The notes beneath the pieces were generated by a model that searched no databases, had not been told where the DNA came from, and saw only the letters and a list, made by a program, of their open reading frames with translations. Below, piece after piece: positions 1 through 5,148 of a stretch of 5,188 nucleotides of DNA. The DNA is from RUG11551 sp045546875 (GTDB taxonomy: Bacteria; Planctomycetota; Planctomycetia; Pirellulales; Thermoguttaceae). The translations under genes were made by a program, and so were the position numbers. Position 1 is the first letter of the stretch, and each line of letters begins with the position of its first letter. The DNA lies in NCBI GenBank assembly GCA_045546875.1, contig JAZQDP010000074.1, positions 1 through 5,188 of the forward strand, given 5' to 3'.

Positions 1-60
1 GTTCTGAATATGATTTTTTGACTTTTCCGGGAATTTTTCCTAAAAGAAGAAATATTTTTC

Positions 61-90
61 TTGCTTTTTATAAAAAATGAATTATTATAT
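61..90 (+). promoter_or_regulatory. possible sigma-70 promoter for the acidic membrane protein gene
   Basis: TTGCTT at 61-66 and TATTAT at 83-88 are separated by 16 bases, a plausible -35/-10 pair. An overlapping -10 alternative is TTATAT at 85-90 with an 18-base spacer. A second candidate lies just upstream: TTGACT at 18-23, 17 bases, then TAAAAG at 41-46. Either would leave a leader of roughly 100 bases or more before the ATG at 197. The region is so AT-rich that chance matches are likely, so this is a weak call. Confidence 0.33.
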
Positions 91-196
91 AGGATAGTGA
101 AGTAAACTTTAAATTAAGAACTTTTAGACTGCGGGGTTAAATTCTTAACTTCTCCAACGTCTTTAGTTTCTTGCAACAATAATTAAAAAGCGAACT

Positions 197-691
197 ATGT
201 CAACTTCCGATTCGAATAACGACGAACTAATTAACGAAACAGAATTCGACGCTAGTAATTTTGAAGCTGGAGAACCGTTAGATCCTCAAGCTGCAGAGGA
301 GTCTGCATATTCAGAGGATTCAGCGCCCGTAGACGGTGAGTATCAAGAAGGCGCTGATTCCACCCCGGTCGAGGAGTATTCAGAGTCTGATTCGAGCGAG
401 TATTCAGACGATGCGTACGCTCCGCTGGAGGGCGTCGAGGGATATGAGGACGACCAATATGCGTCGGAGGAGGAACCGGTGGAAGAACGCCAAGAGGTTT
501 ATCATCCTCCAGTACTCAACCGCTATAATGTTGTCCTGTTGGTTACGCTCATTATGCTTACGATTGGCGTTGTATTAATGCTTATTCGTTTGGCAGAATA
601 TAAGTTTAACGTCAAAGCAAAGCAGACCGATAGCGGTTTTGCTTCGGTAGAGGGTAGCGTATTCAACGATTCTGTCGTTAAAAACATATAA
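197..691 (+). CDS. hypothetical acidic single-pass membrane protein
   Basis: I do not recognise this 164-residue protein. Residues 1-100 look disordered and strongly acidic: 35 Asp/Glu against one Arg and no Lys, with seven tyrosines, several in Y-S-E/D or E-Y contexts. A short Pro-containing linker leads to one membrane segment at about residues 110-134, rich in V, L, I and M, then a 30-residue tail with a few lysines and an F-x-x-V-E-G-S-V-F stretch. There is no N-terminal signal peptide, so the membrane segment is internal. Topology is ambiguous: R131, K136, K140 and K142 favour a cytoplasmic C-terminus, but that would require export of the acidic half. Short repeats are visible in the DNA: TATTCAGA at 308, 377 and 401, the last two inside an 11-base repeat 24 bases apart. 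No Shine-Dalgarno sequence precedes the ATG. The composition is biased and non-random, the frame is closed by a strong terminator 30 bases after the stop, and no other frame competes, so the gene is probably real. Confidence 0.78.
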   Translation: MSTSDSNNDELINETEFDASNFEAGEPLDPQAAEESAYSEDSAPVDGEYQEGADSTPVEEYSESDSSEYSDDAYAPLEGVEGYEDDQYASEEEPVEERQEVYHPPVLNRYNVVLLVTLIMLTIGVVLMLIRLAEYKFNVKAKQTDSGFASVEGSVFNDSVVKNI

Positions 692-721
692 GCCTCATGG
701 CTTTTCCGAATAAACAAAATC

Positions 722-748
722 GAGGCGCCAAAAGGCGCCTCTTTTTTT
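722..748 (+). terminator. strong intrinsic terminator between convergent genes
   Basis: A perfect 8-base stem, GAGGCGCC (722-729) and GGCGCCTC (734-741), with an AAAA loop, is followed at once by seven T (742-748). It lies 30 bases after the stop codon of the acidic membrane protein gene. On the minus strand the same stem is followed by GATTTTGTTT, a weaker U-rich run, so it may also stop transcripts arriving from the convergent GH51 gene. Confidence 0.88.
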
Positions 749-794
749 GTGTGTAGTGAATAAAAATAGACTCGATTGAGCCTGTGAGATAACA

Positions 795-813
795 AGCGGG
801 CATTTTACCCGCT
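795..813. other. small GC-rich hairpin in the convergent intergenic region
   Basis: AGCGGG (795-800) and CCCGCT (808-813) form a perfect 6-base stem around a 7-base loop. No T-run follows on the plus strand, and only a weakly U-rich stretch (TTGTTAT) follows on the minus strand. It may contribute to the 3' end of the GH51 transcript, but this is not a classical terminator. Confidence 0.4.
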
Positions 814-827
814 CGAAGTAAAGTGGA

Positions 828-903
828 GTTCTTCCCTGATCCGGAAAGATTGCGAGATAAATCTGGGAGCGCCTTGGAGAATCTGGAAGAGTCAGGAAAA
901 AAC
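828..903 (-). repeat. imperfect inverted repeat, likely 3' stem-loop of the GH51 transcript
   Basis: Two 24-base arms (828-851 and 880-903) are inverted copies with 16 of 24 Watson-Crick matches. The outer twelve positions (828-839 with 892-903) and the innermost five (847-851 AGATT with 880-884 AATCT) are paired, with a mostly unpaired patch between. Three of the non-matching positions are G-U pairs if the RNA is read from the minus strand but C-A mismatches if read from the plus strand, so the structure suits RNA running on from the GH51 gene, whose stop is 112 bases away. The 28-base loop contains AATCTGGGA (860-868), which has a perfect inverted copy at 943-951, offering another fold. No transposase or target duplication accompanies it. 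Apart from the hairpins and a GGGCGCCC palindrome (1003-1010), I see nothing else in 749-1015. Confidence 0.55.
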
Positions 904-1015
904 AGTAACTCCCACAGCAATTTCCCGGTAGTTCTCAGTCATTCCCAGATTATTTTCACTTTCCCACTAAGCCGCATTTACGTTAAACGATTGACCACGC
1001 AGGGGCGCCCTTACA

Positions 1016-2884
1016 TTATTTTGTCACTCTCACTCCCGCCTGAGCCGCCGGGGCGAGAACGACTTCGCAGAAGTCCCCGTCGAACTTGACTTCGCACGGC
1101 TTTCTCTCGTATCGGCAGCCCGTCTCGAACCCGTTGGGAATGAGGGCTTCGGCGGAAACGACCTTAGCGCGCCCGCCGGCGGGAATGCGGAACGTTTTGC
1201 TTTCCGTTGTCGAGAAGTTATAGAACGTCATATAGCGAGAGCCGTCTTTGGCGTCTGTTACAAACGCGTCGGAGGGTAAATCGGCAACGTCGGCGGGAAC
1301 GCCGTCGACATGTCCTTTCCAAAGCCGCATCGCTTCGCCAAGCGACGTCAGATGGCTTTCAAACGGGGTTACGTTAATCGCCTGTTCGTTTACGGGCTGG
1401 AAGTAACAGACGCACTTTAATCCGCACGCTTCCCAGTTTCGCATAAAGCCATTGATCATCTTTGCTGCGTACAGCCCTTCGACAATGCTCTCGGTTCGAT
1501 ACCAGGCGTACCACAGGTTCCATTCGTCGTACGAAATGCCGATGTTGGCGGGGATTTGAGCGCGGCATCGTTTCATAGCTTCAAGCGCGTTGTCGGCGTC
1601 TCGGGAAACCTCGTTAAACAGCGCAGCGGTCGTTTCCGGCGTGGAATAGTCGTAGAAGGCGTTCCAGTGATCGTAACGATGATAGGAAATAACCGGGGCG
1701 ACGTCCGCCAGCGCCTTAGCGGATTCTTCGATCCAGGTCTTGTTGGGATACGGTCCTGACGAGGTGATGACCAGTTCCGGATCCACTTTGAGCATTGCCT
1801 CTGCGTGAGGACGAACCATGTCCGTGTACCCCTTCGCTCCCTTCGGACCTTCCATGTGAGAGAACCCCATTTCGTTGCCCAGCGACCACATCTTTACGCG
1901 TCCTTTGCACGCTTTGACCCAGTCTGCGGAGTCCTGCGGAGACTCCCAGGCGGCGTTAATCGTAAAGAATGGCTGAGCGCCGATCTTTTCGCACAGGGCA
2001 ATGACGTCTTCCATACCGATGTCGTTGGAATCGTAGCCGAGAAAATGGGGTTGTGTCTCGATTTCGGTATATGAGTCCAGCGGAGCGCGTTCGTCGGGAT
2101 CTTCGATAAGCCCGTCGCGCCAGCGGTATTCGCCCGCGAAGTTGCCGCCGGGCCATCGGATAATAGAAGCGCCGATGTCGCGCAGGCTCTCGACAACGTC
2201 CGCTCGCATTCCGTGGAAGTTGTCTGTCGGCAGGATTGACACCGCCCCGATAGCGCAGTATTTGCGTCCCTTAACGCCGACGAAAATCTTCACCATGGTA
2301 TCTTTCTCGATTGTAAAGTCGAACGAGATGCGGGTCCAAGCTCGCGAGTTGGGCGTGTTGACGGTGAAGTCTTTCTGAGCAAGAACATTGCCGTCAGCGT
2401 CTGTTACACGCAAAGTCATTACAGCGTCTTCCGGATGAAGCGTACTGACGACGGCTTTGAACGTGTGCGCAACGCCGCCGCGAATTCCGATTTTACCCTG
2501 GGTAATGCCCGCTTCGCCGTTGGGATCCAGACAGCCAACGATCTGGCAGGCGATTTCGTTTCGGCGGGGCATGGAGCTTCGCGCCGCATGTCGGGTGCAG
2601 CCGAACGCCGCGTTGTGATAAAAGGCTTTCGAGCCGTACGGTTCCCACATCATCGAAACGCCGTTACGGGCTGGTTTGCCGGCGAACTTGCGGTTCTTAA
2701 CCAACTGAGCGGAAATCCCGCCCTGAACGGCTGACCGGGTATGTTCAAGGTTCTGCCCGAAGATGAACGCCGGTATCGGCTGTTTTTCGGCGGGGGCGGA
2801 ATCCGCCCTGGCAATTACAGCGCTCGACACGAACGCAAAGAACGCAATTGCAAGCAATACTGTTGTTTTTAATGCTTTCTTCAT
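1016..2884 (-). CDS. secreted GH51 alpha-L-arabinofuranosidase
   Basis: This 622-residue enzyme should hydrolyse terminal non-reducing alpha-L-arabinofuranosyl residues from arabinan or arabinoxylan, with retention of configuration as known for GH51. Residues 1-27 are a Sec signal peptide (M-K-K-A-L-K, a hydrophobic core, then A-R-A before D-S), so it acts outside the cytoplasm. The first catalytic-domain strand has F-G-Q-N-L-E-H (43-48), E47 matching the substrate-binding Glu of GH51. Residues about 85-220 are an inserted beta-rich, CBM4-like region, as in the longer secreted GH51 proteins. The barrel continues with R-W-P-G-G-N (243-248), W-S-L-G-N-E-M (333-339; acid/base E338), H-R-Y (402-404), Y-D-E-W-N (452-456; nucleophile E454) and F-Q-P-V-N (495-499; Q496). 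The C-terminal 100 residues are the usual beta domain. The frame stays open to 2995, but that extension lies over the promoter and lacks a signal peptide; the 2884 start has both signal peptide and ribosome site. G+C is higher than in the rightward neighbours. Some GH51 members are endoglucanases, so substrate remains an inference. Confidence 0.95.
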   Translation of the reverse strand: MKKALKTTVLLAIAFFAFVSSAVIARADSAPAEKQPIPAFIFGQNLEHTRSAVQGGISAQLVKNRKFAGKPARNGVSMMWEPYGSKAFYHNAAFGCTRHAARSSMPRRNEIACQIVGCLDPNGEAGITQGKIGIRGGVAHTFKAVVSTLHPEDAVMTLRVTDADGNVLAQKDFTVNTPNSRAWTRISFDFTIEKDTMVKIFVGVKGRKYCAIGAVSILPTDNFHGMRADVVESLRDIGASIIRWPGGNFAGEYRWRDGLIEDPDERAPLDSYTEIETQPHFLGYDSNDIGMEDVIALCEKIGAQPFFTINAAWESPQDSADWVKACKGRVKMWSLGNEMGFSHMEGPKGAKGYTDMVRPHAEAMLKVDPELVITSSGPYPNKTWIEESAKALADVAPVISYHRYDHWNAFYDYSTPETTAALFNEVSRDADNALEAMKRCRAQIPANIGISYDEWNLWYAWYRTESIVEGLYAAKMINGFMRNWEACGLKCVCYFQPVNEQAINVTPFESHLTSLGEAMRLWKGHVDGVPADVADLPSDAFVTDAKDGSRYMTFYNFSTTESKTFRIPAGGRAKVVSAEALIPNGFETGCRYERKPCEVKFDGDFCEVVLAPAAQAGVRVTK

Positions 2885-2894
2885 GAGACTTTCA

Positions 2895-2900
2895 ATCCTT
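2895..2900 (-). promoter_or_regulatory. ribosome binding site that decides the GH51 start
   Basis: Read on the minus strand, AAGGAT sits 10 bases before the ATG at 2884-2882. It is the only clear Shine-Dalgarno sequence before a gene in this window and supports the signal-peptide methionine over the in-frame upstream ATG codons at 2995, 2968 and 2959. Confidence 0.55.
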
Positions 2901-2966
2901 GATAAAGTGTTTTCCTTGCAATGAAATCGCTGTCGTAAAGTATAGCGGATTTCTTCCATAGAAGGC

Positions 2967-2995
2967 ATTATACCTGATTGAAAATTTGAATGCAA
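2967..2995 (-). promoter_or_regulatory. sigma-70 type promoter of the GH51 gene
   Basis: On the minus strand TTGCAT (2995-2990) and a perfect TATAAT (2972-2967) are separated by exactly 17 bases. Transcription would start near 2960, giving a leader of about 75 bases ahead of the ATG at 2884. The longest open frame would begin inside the -35 box, which rules that start out for this promoter. The spacer contains a TTCAA direct repeat, but no convincing operator or catabolite site is visible. Confidence 0.75.
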
Positions 2996-3003
2996 GAGGG
3001 TAG

Positions 3004-3045
3004 ATTAATTCGGAATGCGGAATGAGGAATTTGGAATTACGCATT
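3004..3045. repeat. tract of six degenerate 7-base tandem repeats
   Basis: GGAAT occurs at 3012, 3019, 3026 and 3033, exactly 7 bases apart. In register the tract reads ATTAATT, CGGAATG, CGGAATG, AGGAATT, TGGAATT, ACGCATT. The ends are also inverted, GAATGCG (3013-3019) with CGCATTC (3040-3046), so it could form a hairpin. Short heptanucleotide tandem tracts occur in intergenic DNA of several bacterial groups; the function here is unknown. It lies just outside the -35 box of the GH51 promoter. Confidence 0.7.
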
Positions 3046-3051
3046 CGTTGG

Positions 3052-3095
3052 AACGACAAACAATATGAAGTGCAACGGCTTGTCGTCGTTTTTTT
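3052..3095 (+). terminator. terminator-like hairpin with no obvious upstream gene
   Basis: AACGAC (3052-3057) can pair with GTCGTT (3085-3090), directly followed by five more T (3091-3095). An alternative 7-base pairing is ACGACAA (3053-3059) with TTGTCGT (3080-3086). On the plus strand this looks like a weak intrinsic terminator with a long loop, but the nearest upstream gene runs the other way. It may end antisense transcription or a short RNA, or be chance. Confidence 0.3.
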
Positions 3096-3205
3096 GACGT
3101 ATTTGGCGCCAGCGCGTGGAACTATTTCTCTTTGTTGCCCCCAAAATTTGAGTCCCCCCCAAATCTGTTTGCCAAATATATCCACCTTTTATTTTTTTAT
3201 TTTTA

Positions 3206-3214
3206 TGCTATAAT
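3206..3214 (+). promoter_or_regulatory. extended -10 promoter of the unassigned membrane protein gene
   Basis: TGCTATAAT has a perfect -10 hexamer (3209-3214) with the extended TG element. The corresponding -35 position (about 3186-3191, CTTTTA) is poor, which is usual for extended -10 promoters. Transcription would start near 3221, leaving only about 15 bases before the ATG at 3236. Confidence 0.55.
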
Positions 3215-3227
3215 CAATGTTGATTAT
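3210..3227. promoter_or_regulatory. 18-base perfect dyad over the -10 box and start site, possible operator
   Basis: ATAATCAA (3210-3217) and TTGATTAT (3220-3227) are perfect inverted copies with a TG spacer. The dyad covers most of the -10 hexamer and the predicted transcription start, where a bound repressor would block RNA polymerase. Because the left half is upstream of the predicted start, it would act as DNA rather than as an mRNA hairpin. No regulator gene is in the window, and the site is AT-rich, so its role is inferred. Confidence 0.4.
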
Positions 3228-3235
3228 TAGATATA

Positions 3236-4183
3236 ATGAATAACTTAAGGGAAAAGCTAATAGTCAGTATCAATTCCGAATTTGATTCTATCATGCGCCT
3301 TAACATTTTTCACAGCCGTTTGAATACAGTACAGAGCCGTATTGGTTACCGGGTAATATTTATTGGCGCATTGTTTCTTTCGCTCCTGTTGGAGTCGGCG
3401 TTATTGGCTCAAACGGAACAGAATCCTGCTTCAAATGACGCTAATTCCCCTAAAATAGAGAAAAGGGCGATTGAGAAATCTGATAGCGTCAAAAATAATA
3501 ATCTTAGCCATGCGAAAGATCCGATTAAGACGCTTCATGTTATTAGAAAGGAGCATTTAAGCCGTCATAATAACGGCGGTACTTTGAAGGATCTACTCAA
3601 TTCCCCTTTGTATAACTCTGCTCTTATTCGAAAAAACAAGGCGAGTGATACTCTTGAGGGTATTGCCAATTACTGGTATTTATCTTCCTTGGAATTGGAT
3701 CATTCGGCTTTGTTTTTTGGAATTGACATTATTAAAGCCATGCCTGATCAGGTAACCTTGGAAACTGTTGATCCGGTTCAGGAAATGTGTGAGAGCGTCG
3801 ATATTGAACAGGTGTTGGTTAATATGGATTTCGGGTTGCCGTCCTATTGCCATGCCAATTATCCTCTTCCTCAAAATGTGATTGACTTTCTCAAAGAACT
3901 AAATTTTCAGACAATTTATACGTTATCTGGCAGGGTAGATGATGATTATTCCAGCCCCTTTGTTGATTCATTAGCATTATGTTTTGGTTTTGTCGTCATC
4001 GTCATCGTTGCATATTTGATATATCGTTTTTTCATTTGGCTATTTGTGGTTGACCCGGAAGTTGCGTACGATATGGAAGATCCGTCGTCAGACAATTTTA
4101 TCGTCCCTGCCGGTTCAGAAGCCTATCATGTATATTTTAGCGAAACAAAATTTATACAAGACAATACAGATAACAGTAAGTAA
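3236..4183 (+). CDS. unassigned exported protein with C-terminal membrane anchor
   Basis: I do not recognise a family in this 315-residue protein. It has a basic N-terminal region, a hydrophobic segment at about 39-58 ending A-L-L-A-Q that looks like a long signal peptide or anchor, a polar Asn/Lys-rich linker (60-95), a mixed domain of about 140 residues (97-240), a second membrane segment at about 246-271 rich in V, I and F, and an acidic C-terminal tail of about 44 residues. The middle domain has two cysteines, C185 and C205, that could form a disulfide if exported; C249 lies in the membrane segment. The likely topology is an external middle domain and a cytoplasmic tail. An alternative start at 3293 (Met20) gives a more ordinary signal-peptide length; neither start has a Shine-Dalgarno sequence, and 3236 follows the predicted transcription start closely. 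The next gene is 73 bases downstream with only a poor promoter candidate between (TTGAGT 4190, TATATT 4211), so the two may form an operon. G+C is low. Confidence 0.82.
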   Translation: MNNLREKLIVSINSEFDSIMRLNIFHSRLNTVQSRIGYRVIFIGALFLSLLLESALLAQTEQNPASNDANSPKIEKRAIEKSDSVKNNNLSHAKDPIKTLHVIRKEHLSRHNNGGTLKDLLNSPLYNSALIRKNKASDTLEGIANYWYLSSLELDHSALFFGIDIIKAMPDQVTLETVDPVQEMCESVDIEQVLVNMDFGLPSYCHANYPLPQNVIDFLKELNFQTIYTLSGRVDDDYSSPFVDSLALCFGFVVIVIVAYLIYRFFIWLFVVDPEVAYDMEDPSSDNFIVPAGSEAYHVYFSETKFIQDNTDNSK

Positions 4184-4256
4184 TGATTATTGAGTCGTTG
4201 TTTGCTTTTTTATATTTCGTATTGAGTTACTTTCAACATCCTAATCGACAATTGTT

Positions 4257-5081
4257 ATGAGAAAAATAATTTTTGTTCTTTTTAGCGTTGCTTGCGCTTT
4301 AGTTTTTTTTAACTATTTTCGTCAGTCAGACGCTCCGACCGGACCGTCAACGCAGACAATCCAATTTGTCCCTGAGCTTCCTCCAGAGGGGAGTATTCAG
4401 TCTTTAACCATTCCGGCAGGCGGCGATGCGGACGAAATTCTGAAAAAACACCCGCTTAAGGAGAGAATGAACATTCTCAAAATGGACAAGACTCAATTTA
4501 CCGATCAGGGAGCTGAGATTTTGAAATCGTATCCTGACGTTACCCAGATTCTTATTTCCGAAACGGCTACAGGAGACCAATGCGCCAAGTACATTTCAGA
4601 ATGCAGAACCGTTCAGCGCGTTCGAATGGCGTCAACTAAATTGACAGATGAAGGAATGAAGTATTTTGGTTCGATGCCAGAACTAAAGGATTTAGACGTT
4701 TCGTCAACCGCTGTAACCAACCAGGGCGTTGCGAATGTGGCATCGGCTCCAAAACTTCAAAAGTTAAATTTATACACAACGAAAGTTGATGACGCTTCAT
4801 TAGACGCCATTGTAACTATGCAAAATCTGACGTGGTTAAATTTGGATAATACGGGCGTTACCGATGCTGGGGTTCCCAAGCTGTTACAGCTCAAAAAGCT
4901 CGATTTCCTGCATTTAGGCAGAACTGCTATTACCGACGACGCCATATCCACCTTAGAACAGTTGACGACGCTTAAAACTCTTCACATTTCCAGAACGAGT
5001 ATAACTCAGGAAGGATTTGAACGACTTCAGAAGGCTCTGCCTGATTGCAAAATTGTTTACTTTGTTGAGGAGAACAAGTAG
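4257..5081 (+). CDS. membrane-anchored leucine-rich repeat protein
   Basis: This 274-residue protein has a short basic start (M-R-K), a hydrophobic segment at about 4-21 that is a signal anchor or signal peptide, a Pro-rich linker (26-45) and nine consecutive leucine-rich repeat units of exactly 24 residues starting at 47, 71, 95, 119, 143, 167, 191, 215 and 239, ending in a cap around L-P-D-C-K-I. The consensus is L-x-x-L-x-L-x-x-T-x-(I/V)-T-D-x-G with a second half of amphipathic helix. Units 4-8 fit best; the first and third are degenerate. This repeat type, typical of Planctomycetota, builds a curved solenoid that binds other proteins; the partner here is unknown. S-V-A-C at 10-13 resembles a lipobox but has Ser at -3 and a hydrophobic stretch after Cys, so a lipoprotein is less likely. 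No enzyme domain is present. No Shine-Dalgarno sequence precedes the ATG; the start is chosen because the signal segment begins directly there. It may share a transcript with the gene 73 bases upstream. Confidence 0.93.
   Translation: MRKIIFVLFSVACALVFFNYFRQSDAPTGPSTQTIQFVPELPPEGSIQSLTIPAGGDADEILKKHPLKERMNILKMDKTQFTDQGAEILKSYPDVTQILISETATGDQCAKYISECRTVQRVRMASTKLTDEGMKYFGSMPELKDLDVSSTAVTNQGVANVASAPKLQKLNLYTTKVDDASLDAIVTMQNLTWLNLDNTGVTDAGVPKLLQLKKLDFLHLGRTAITDDAISTLEQLTTLKTLHISRTSITQEGFERLQKALPDCKIVYFVEENK
4395..5042 (+). repeat. nine in-register 72-base coding repeats (LRR units)
   Basis: The LRR solenoid is encoded by nine adjacent 72-base units with no insertion or deletion between them. 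Hydrophobic residues fall at unit positions 1, 4 and 6 almost throughout, for example L143/L146/V148, L167/L170/L172, L191/L194/L196 and L215/L218/L220. The units have diverged in DNA sequence, so this is an old protein repeat and not a recent tandem duplication. Confidence 0.85.
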
Positions 5082-5103
5082 AATTGTCGTCTTGCCTGTG
5101 AAA

Positions 5104-5148
5104 AGAGAAGGGGGAGTGAACTTTCCTGCTCCCCCCCCAGTTTTCTCT
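5104..5148 (+). terminator. probable terminator hairpin after the LRR gene
   Basis: GGGGGAG (5110-5116) pairs with CTCCCCC (5129-5135) around a 12-base loop. AGAGAA (5104-5109) can extend the stem by pairing with TTCTCT (5143-5148) after a 7-base bulge. The T-run is short (four T at 5141-5144) and separated from the inner stem by CCCAG, so termination strength is uncertain. It starts about 20 bases after the stop codon. The remaining 40 bases of the window show no gene. Confidence 0.5.

Noticed and set aside
828..903. Miniature transposable element interpretation of the inverted repeat
   Set aside because: No flanking target duplication, no second copy in the window and poor arm identity; an RNA stem-loop explains it better.
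678..920. 80-residue open frame on the minus strand over the terminator
   Set aside because: It spans the intrinsic terminator and the hairpins and overlaps the end of the acidic membrane protein gene; no domain or signal is visible.
1003..1010. GGGCGCCC palindrome just after the GH51 stop codon
   Set aside because: It has no loop and no following T-run, so it cannot act as a terminator hairpin; eight-base palindromes of this type also occur by chance (TGGCGCCA at 3104-3111).
823..1089. 88-residue open frame on the plus strand in the convergent intergenic region
   Set aside because: It runs through the inverted repeat and into the 3' end of the GH51 gene, has no ribosome site, and its apparent similarity to the opposite frame (F-F-P-D and S-G-K-N-S in both) is produced by the DNA palindrome.
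2885..2995. Upstream extension of the GH51 protein by 37 residues
   Set aside because: The extension overlaps the promoter, lacks a ribosome site and would place the signal peptide internally.
3022..3213. 63-residue open frame on the plus strand in the divergent intergenic region
   Set aside because: Its start lies in the heptamer tract, it crosses the terminator-like hairpin and C-tracts, and it ends over the promoter of the next gene; the translation is a by-product of repeats.
3536..3625. Faint resemblance of residues about 101-130 of the unassigned protein to a TonB-dependent receptor plug (I-R-K-E-x-L then L-K-D-L-L)
   Set aside because: The protein is far too short for a receptor, has no beta-barrel and ends in a helical membrane segment; the match is a few common residues.
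4287..4298. Lipobox-like S-V-A-C at residues 10-13 of the LRR protein
   Set aside because: Ser is not acceptable at position -3 and the residues after Cys are hydrophobic, as in a membrane segment and unlike a mature lipoprotein.
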